Assembly (NCBI RefSeq): GCF_000380005.1
Contig: NZ_KB904188.1
Coordinates: 186,001 to 250,000 of the forward strand
Source of the DNA: Streptococcus didelphis DSM 15616
Lineage (GTDB): Bacteria > Bacillota > Bacilli > Lactobacillales > Streptococcaceae
Direction: 5' to 3'
Length of the DNA: 64,000 bases
The notes under the pieces are model-generated. The model ran no database searches, was not told the origin of the DNA, and saw only the letters and a list, made by a program, of their open reading frames with translations. Shown here piece after piece: positions 58,647-64,000 of this stretch (positions are counted from its first letter, which is position 1; each line of letters starts with the position of its first letter). Made by a program: the position numbers and the translations under genes.

Positions 58647-61115
58647 ATGACTATAGAATCCTTTAAAAAATACGCAGTCATTGACCTTGAAGCCACAGGC
58701 ACTGGATCGCAAGCGAGCATTATCCAAGTGGGGATAGTTATTATAGAAGGTAATCAGATTATAGAAACTTACCAAACTGATGTTAACCCTCATGAAAAAC
58801 TATCAGAACATATCAAATCATTGACTGGTATTAGTGACCAACAATTAGAAGCAGCACCTGATTTTGAACAGGTTGCTAAAGAAATATTTGACTTGATTAG
58901 TGATTGCTTTTTTGTAGCACACAATGTGAAATTTGATGCCAATTTATTAGCTGAATCTCTCTTTTTTGAAGGCTATGAATTACGAACACCAAGAATTGAT
59001 ACTGTTGAGTTAGCTCAGGTTTTTTATCCTACCTTAGAAAAATACAGTCTTACCTATTTATCACAAGTATTGAACTTAGAACTATCAGAAGCTCATACAG
59101 CAATAGCTGACGCCAGAGCCACTGCTAAGCTCTTTTTACAGATACAAGACAAGCTTAAATCCATTCCCTTAGAAACCTTGGAAAGTTTGGCTACTTTTTC
59201 AGATAATTTATTATTTGAATCAGGTATTGTCATCAACCAAGCATTGGCAGCAGCTAAGCCCTACGATAATAACAAATACACTAAGGTTAACGGTATCATT
59301 CTAAGAAAAGAAGAAAGAATTCCTTCACCCCTAAAATTATCTCAAGACTTTAGCATTAACCGTTCACTTTTGGACTTGGAAGTTAGACCCCTACAAGACC
59401 AGTTTGCTCAATTAGTGGAAGAGGCTTTTTTACAAGCTCAGCCTAGCTTTATTCAGGCTCAAGCTGGTATTGGAAAAACCTATGGTTATTTATTACCCCT
59501 ATTAGCAAGGGCCGAGGGCAATCAAATTCTTATAAGTGTGCCGACTAAGGTTTTACAAGATCAAATAATGGGACAGGAACTAACAATACTTAGGGAGGCC
59601 TTTCAGCTTAGCTGTCATAGCTTAAAAAGCCCAGCAAATTATCTCAAGCTAGATAGCTTTCAAGCTAGTCTAGAAGAGCTAGAAGATAATAGGCTTGTTA
59701 ACCGTTATAAGATGCAGCTATTGGTTTGGTTACTAGAGACTAAAAGTGGTGACTTAGATGAGATAAAACAAAAACAACGGTTTGCGACTTACTTTGATCA
59801 GATAAAACATGATGGACAGCTTTTATCTTCGTCAGCTTTTTATGATTATGATTTTTGGAATCGTAGCTACCACAAAGCCAAGCAAGCTAATGTTTTGGTT
59901 ACTAACCATGCTTACTTTTTACATCGGGTAGAAGATGATAAGGTATTTGCTAAGGGAAAAATCCTAGTGTTTGATGAGGCCCAGACCTTGCCGCTCCAGC
60001 TAGACCAATTAGCTCATAAACAGCTACAATTAACTTCCTTTTTGCAAGAATTGCAAGAAGCAATTCAGACTCCTGCTTCCTTATTAGAAAAAAGGCTCCT
60101 TGAGAGCTTATCATTTGAACTCAATCAAGCCTTGGAAACTTATTATCACAAGCAAGGTCACGTAAATGATAGTGATAATAAGGATTTTAAAAGGATTAAA
60201 GACTTAGTAGGAGAGCTAGGAAGTGCTTCTTTTGAGCAAGTTAAGGCCTTCTTTAAAGACCAAGAGGCTGATTATTGGATTAGTCATGAACTGAAAAATG
60301 AAAAGCGTGTCAGCTACCTTAATAGCAGCAGTAAACACTACATTAATTTCAGCCAATTTCTACCTGAGACGCTAAAAACCTATTTTATTTCAGCGACTTT
60401 ACAGATTAGTCCACAAGTTAGCTTGGCAGATTTGTTAGGCTTTGAGGCCTATACCTATGCTCAAATTGAGCATCAAAAGTCAGCTAAGCAACTCTTGCTG
60501 GTAGACTCCAGCATGCCACTTGTTAGTCAGACCTCTCCTCAAGACTACTGTCAAGAAATAGCTAAGCGCCTTGTAGGCTTATCTCAACTTAAAAAACCCA
60601 TATTGATCCTTTTCACCTCACGCCAATACATGCTCTTAGTCTCATCCTTTTTAGATGAGGCTGCCATTCCCCACTTAGCACAGGAAAAAAACGGAAGTTC
60701 TTATAATGTTAAGAAGCGTTTTGACCGTGGTGAACAGACTCTCTTGTTAGGAATGGGATCTTTTTGGGAAGGTGTGGACTTTGTCCATGCTAATCAAATG
60801 ATTACTGTTATTGCAAGGCTTCCTTTTGATAATCCTAAGGATTTGTTTGTCACTAAAATGAGCCATTATTTACTTTCTCAAAATAAGCTTCCTTTCAAAG
60901 ATTATTTTTTACCCATGACCATTCTCAGGTTAAAACAAGCGATTGGAAGAACTTTGAGAAGGAGCGACCAACGATCAGTCGTCCTTATTCTTGATTCTAG
61001 GATTTTAGTTAAAGAATATGGTCAGGAAATCTTTAGCAGTTTGGGGCAAGACTTTTCCATAAAAAGCGAAAAATTTGAGGATAGCTTCTTGGAAATTGAG
61101 CAATTTCTGATATAA
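58647..61115 (+). CDS. dinG: DnaQ-type exonuclease fused to DinG-family helicase
   Basis: 822 residues. N-terminal DEDD 3'-5' exonuclease (about 1-165: VIDLEATGTG with the first acidic pair, AHNVKFDANLL, HTAIADARAT) joined to an XPD/DinG superfamily 2 helicase (Walker A QAGIGKTYGYL about 271-281, VFDEAQTLP box, late QAIGRTLRRSDQ). Only a single cysteine lies between the Walker motifs, so no Fe-S cluster is present, as usual for the Firmicutes fusion. Likely a nuclease in DNA repair. Confidence 0.93.
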   Translation: MTIESFKKYAVIDLEATGTGSQASIIQVGIVIIEGNQIIETYQTDVNPHEKLSEHIKSLTGISDQQLEAAPDFEQVAKEIFDLISDCFFVAHNVKFDANLLAESLFFEGYELRTPRIDTVELAQVFYPTLEKYSLTYLSQVLNLELSEAHTAIADARATAKLFLQIQDKLKSIPLETLESLATFSDNLLFESGIVINQALAAAKPYDNNKYTKVNGIILRKEERIPSPLKLSQDFSINRSLLDLEVRPLQDQFAQLVEEAFLQAQPSFIQAQAGIGKTYGYLLPLLARAEGNQILISVPTKVLQDQIMGQELTILREAFQLSCHSLKSPANYLKLDSFQASLEELEDNRLVNRYKMQLLVWLLETKSGDLDEIKQKQRFATYFDQIKHDGQLLSSSAFYDYDFWNRSYHKAKQANVLVTNHAYFLHRVEDDKVFAKGKILVFDEAQTLPLQLDQLAHKQLQLTSFLQELQEAIQTPASLLEKRLLESLSFELNQALETYYHKQGHVNDSDNKDFKRIKDLVGELGSASFEQVKAFFKDQEADYWISHELKNEKRVSYLNSSSKHYINFSQFLPETLKTYFISATLQISPQVSLADLLGFEAYTYAQIEHQKSAKQLLLVDSSMPLVSQTSPQDYCQEIAKRLVGLSQLKKPILILFTSRQYMLLVSSFLDEAAIPHLAQEKNGSSYNVKKRFDRGEQTLLLGMGSFWEGVDFVHANQMITVIARLPFDNPKDLFVTKMSHYLLSQNKLPFKDYFLPMTILRLKQAIGRTLRRSDQRSVVLILDSRILVKEYGQEIFSSLGQDFSIKSEKFEDSFLEIEQFLI

Positions 61116-61258
61116 TGAAAAGGATAATATTTAAAAGGAAGAGCAAAAGCGATTAATGAATTATGAGATAGCTAATCATAAAAATGTGTTTTTCTAGTCA
61201 GAAAGTAATACATAACTAGCTTGCCTTTTAATTGGTAAAATCTGGAAAAGGAGAAGTC

Positions 61259-62464
61259 ATGACCAAACTATCAAAGCGTGTCTTAGGGATAAAAGAAAGC
61301 CTTACTTTTGCTGCTGGTGCGCGTGCAAAAGCTCTTAAGGCACAGGGACACGATGTTTTGAGTTTAACCTTGGGAGAGCCAGACTTTGTAACCCCTAAGA
61401 ATATTCAAAAAAAAGCTATCGAAGCTATTGAAAGTGGTAAAGCCAGTTTTTACACAGCTGCAGCTGGCATGCCGGAATTAAAAGATGCCATTGCTAGCTA
61501 CATGGAAACTTACTATGCTTATTCCGTTTCAAATGACCAGATAGTTGCTGCGACTGGGGCAAAGTATATCTTGTATGCCTTTTTCATGGCAGTCCTAAAT
61601 CCGGGAGACCAGGTTTTAATTCCAACTCCTTACTGGGTATCCTATGCTGATCAGGTAAAAATGGCAGAGGGGGAGCCAGTCTTTGTTAAAGGAGCAGAAG
61701 CTAATCATTTTAAAGTGACAGTTGATCAACTAGAGGCTAGTCGGACAGAGAAAACAAAGGTTCTTCTCATTAATTCTCCTTCTAATCCAACGGGCATGAT
61801 TTATGATAAGGCAGAGCTAGAACTTATTGGCAATTGGGCTGTGCAACATAACATTTTAATTCTGGCAGATGATATCTATGGACGTTTAGTCTACAATGGG
61901 AACCAGTTCACAGCAATATCAACCATATCAGAGGCTATTAGGCGACAAACCCTTACTGTAAATGGCGTTGCTAAGACCTATTCAATGACAGGTTGGCGCT
62001 TAGGCTTTGCAGTTGGTGATCCAGAAATTATTGCAGCTATGACTAAGATTATTGGTCAAACAACCTCTAATCTGACCACCGTTACCCAGTTTGCAGGTAT
62101 TGAAGCCTTTCTAGGTGAACAAAGTCAGGCTGAAAAGATGCGTCAGGCCTTTGAAGAGCGACTAAATACCATTTATCCCCTTCTTAACCAAGTACCAGGC
62201 TTTAATATACTGAAGCCTCAAGGAGCCTTTTATCTCTTTCCAAATGTTAAGGAGGCCATGGATATGCTAGGTTATACAGACGTAACAGCCTTTACCGATG
62301 CTATTTTAGAAGAGGTAGGAGTAGCTATGGTAACAGGAGCAGGTTTTGGAGCACCAGACAATATTCGCCTCAGCTATGCTGCAGATATGGAGACTCTAAA
62401 AGAGGCTATGCGACGTTTAAATCACTTTATGTTAAAAAATAGTAGAAAAAGAGAGAAGGAATAA
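61259..62464 (+). CDS. aspB: Aspartate aminotransferase
   Basis: 401 residues from the ATG at 61259 (MTKLSKRVLGIKESL), preceded by AAAAGGAG; the longer frame start is not supported. Class I PLP fold: LGEPDFVTP, SPSNPTGM, ADDIYGRLVY and the Schiff-base lysine in AKTYSMTGWRLG. Provides aspartate. Only 3 bp before asnS, so cotranscribed: product aspartate feeds asparagine supply. Confidence 0.93.
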   Translation: MTKLSKRVLGIKESLTFAAGARAKALKAQGHDVLSLTLGEPDFVTPKNIQKKAIEAIESGKASFYTAAAGMPELKDAIASYMETYYAYSVSNDQIVAATGAKYILYAFFMAVLNPGDQVLIPTPYWVSYADQVKMAEGEPVFVKGAEANHFKVTVDQLEASRTEKTKVLLINSPSNPTGMIYDKAELELIGNWAVQHNILILADDIYGRLVYNGNQFTAISTISEAIRRQTLTVNGVAKTYSMTGWRLGFAVGDPEIIAAMTKIIGQTTSNLTTVTQFAGIEAFLGEQSQAEKMRQAFEERLNTIYPLLNQVPGFNILKPQGAFYLFPNVKEAMDMLGYTDVTAFTDAILEEVGVAMVTGAGFGAPDNIRLSYAADMETLKEAMRRLNHFMLKNSRKREKE

Positions 62465-62467
62465 CTA

Positions 62468-63814
62468 ATGGCAAAAGAATATGTAGCAATTAGAGATGTT
62501 AAAAAACATGTAGGAGAAGAAATTACCATAGGTGCCTGGGTAGCTAACAAGTCTGGTAAAGGAAAACTTGCCTTTTTACAACTTCGTGATGGAACTGCCT
62601 TCTTCCAAGCAGTTGCCTTTAAACCAAATTTTCTTGAGAAATATGGTCAAGAATTAGGAACTGAAAAATTTGAAATAATTAAACACCTTAGCCAAGAAAC
62701 CTCCGTTAAGGTTACTGGCATAGTCAAAGAAGATGCACGTTCAAAATTTGGCTATGAATTAGATCTTACAGACTTAGAAATCCTTGGCTCATCTCTTGAT
62801 TATCCGATTACACCCAAAGAACATGGGACAGATTTCTTGATGGATAATCGTCATCTATGGTTACGTTCTCGTAAACAAATGGCTATCATGCAAATCCGTA
62901 ATGCTATTATTTATTCAACATATGAATTCTTTGATCAAAATGGCTTTATTAAATTTGACAGCCCAATCTTATCAGGGAATGCAGCTGAAAATACAACGGA
63001 ATTATTTGAAACAGACTATTTTGGCAACCCAGCTTTCCTTAGTCAGTCAGGCCAGCTTTACTTAGAAGCAGGTGTTATGGCTTTAGGACGTGTCTTTGAC
63101 TTTGGCCCTGTCTTTCGTGCTGAGAAATCTAAGACTCGTCGTCATTTAACAGAGTTTTGGATGATGGATGCTGAATATTCTTTCTTATCTCATGATCAAT
63201 CTCTTGATTTACAAGAAGCTTATGTAAAAGCTATGATTCAGGGAGTTTTAGACCGAGCACCCCAGGCATTAGAGATTTTAGCACGTGATGTTGAGGCACT
63301 TAAGAAATATATCGCAGAGCCTTTTAAACGTGTCTCTTATGATGATGCTATTAGTCTCTTACAAGAGCACGAAGCTGATCCAGATGCTGATTATGAACAT
63401 ATCGAGCATGGAGATGATTTTGGTTCCCCACATGAAACTTGGATTTCTAATTATTTTGGTCTTCCAACCTTTGTGGTGAACTATCCAGCTAGCTTTAAGG
63501 CCTTTTATATGAAGCCAGTCCCTGGCAATGAGGACCGTGTTTTATGTGCAGACCTACTAGCTCCAGAAGGCTATGGTGAAATTATTGGTGGTTCTGTCCG
63601 TGAAGATGACTATCAAAAATTATATGATAAGATTATCGAAAATGGTCTCAATCCAGATGACTATGCATTTTACCTTGATCTTCGTAAGTATGGTTCTGTT
63701 CCACATGCAGGTTTTGGCCTTGGCTTAGAACGTATGGTTACCTTTGTAGCAGGAACAAAACATATCCGCGAAGCTATTCCTTTCCCAAGAATGTTGCATA
63801 GAATTAAACCATAG
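62468..63814 (+). CDS. asnS: Asparaginyl-tRNA synthetase
   Basis: 448 residues. N-terminal OB fold (about 17-110), class II motif 2 ([20 protein letters not shown]) and motif 3 ([12 protein letters not shown]). Direct charging route for Asn. Operon with aspB. Confidence 0.96.
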   Translation: MAKEYVAIRDVKKHVGEEITIGAWVANKSGKGKLAFLQLRDGTAFFQAVAFKPNFLEKYGQELGTEKFEIIKHLSQETSVKVTGIVKEDARSKFGYELDLTDLEILGSSLDYPITPKEHGTDFLMDNRHLWLRSRKQMAIMQIRNAIIYSTYEFFDQNGFIKFDSPILSGNAAENTTELFETDYFGNPAFLSQSGQLYLEAGVMALGRVFDFGPVFRAEKSKTRRHLTEFWMMDAEYSFLSHDQSLDLQEAYVKAMIQGVLDRAPQALEILARDVEALKKYIAEPFKRVSYDDAISLLQEHEADPDADYEHIEHGDDFGSPHETWISNYFGLPTFVVNYPASFKAFYMKPVPGNEDRVLCADLLAPEGYGEIIGGSVREDDYQKLYDKIIENGLNPDDYAFYLDLRKYGSVPHAGFGLGLERMVTFVAGTKHIREAIPFPRMLHRIKP

Positions 63815-63858
63815 ATATTTAAGGAATAAGATTATAAAAACTGAAAATAGTTATAAAT

Positions 63859-63900
63859 CACTTGAAACTAGCCCTAAAAGCTTGGTTTTGAGTGTTTTTT
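63859..63900 (+). terminator. asnS terminator
   Basis: CACTTGAAAC pairs with GTTTTGAGTG (two wobbles), then T residues. The last 185 bases of the window otherwise hold no gene that I can see. Confidence 0.7.
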
Positions 63901-64000
63901 AGTTAACAAGTCAAGAAAAAATTCTAGCTTAAGTGCCTATTGCTTAGGGTTTAGAACTTTGTATAAGAAAAACTAAATTTTTCAGAAAGTAAAGGTTTTC

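Overview
The window reads as chromosome of a low-GC Gram-positive coccus of the genus Streptococcus, most likely the pyogenic group. The evidence is gene content and order: ppc-ftsW-tuf-tpiA next to a MurM/MurN-like pair, prfB-ftsE-ftsX behind queG, a DUF3270 gene beside a U32 pair, a collagen-like LPXTG-type surface protein, and a complete hut (histidine utilisation) operon of the kind found in group A streptococcus. I see no rRNA, tRNA, IS element, prophage or CRISPR array. Most of it is core chromosome with a few variable surface or accessory genes.

Layout. 1-5.3 kb: the tail of an unrecognised gene, DUF3270, two U32 proteins that look like the tRNA wobble-uridine hydroxylases TrhP1/TrhP2, a collagen-like surface protein on the minus strand, and small genes. 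5.3-7.6 kb: a flavoprotein with a cysteine-rich tail and an Amt-type ammonium channel, divergent around a perfect AdcR (zinc) box. 7.7-23.7 kb: the hut region. hutI diverges from hutU-ftcD-fchA-fhs-hutD-permease-hutH-folC-hutG, and a 1013-residue SARP/AAA/TPR regulator faces the end of the operon. The operon encodes two routes from formiminoglutamate to glutamate: HutG, giving formamide, and FtcD-FchA-Fhs, giving ammonia, formate and ATP. The nearby Amt channel and the extra folC fit this. 23.8-32.7 kb: lysS, a HAD phosphatase, a ybaK-yccF-phosphatase operon, thiT under a TPP riboswitch, a GH25 lysozyme-like protein, an ECF S-component with a DUF4430 lipoprotein, and pepF.

32.8-41.3 kb: ppc, ftsW, tuf, a cell-wall-anchored V8-like protease split by one in-frame TGA, and tpiA. 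41.4-46.1 kb, minus strand: two Fem-type peptidoglycan branching enzymes, a Cof-type HAD phosphatase, and an HD phosphohydrolase. 46.2-51.5 kb: a DUF1934 gene, a P-type cation exporter under a yybP-ykoY manganese riboswitch, and a metallophosphoesterase operon ending in two paralogous membrane genes, the second of which has ATA where its ATG should be. 51.7-64 kb: class III fbp, queG, prfB with its programmed +1 frameshift, ftsE, ftsX, an MBL-fold hydrolase, the DnaQ-DinG fusion, aspB and asnS.

Themes for a second look: (i) five genes have a -10 hexamer 6-9 nt before the start codon, which predicts leaderless or near-leaderless mRNAs, three with the same TATAATAAGCT sequence; (ii) single-base lesions in accessory genes (Gly to Cys in the collagen domain, LPATA in place of LPATG, His to Asn in the Amt twin-His pair, a TGA in the protease, ATG to ATA in a membrane gene); (iii) a zinc-regulated flavoprotein; (iv) a possible cobalamin import module that could feed the B12-dependent QueG. 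I did not find a clearly new multi-gene defence or mobile system.
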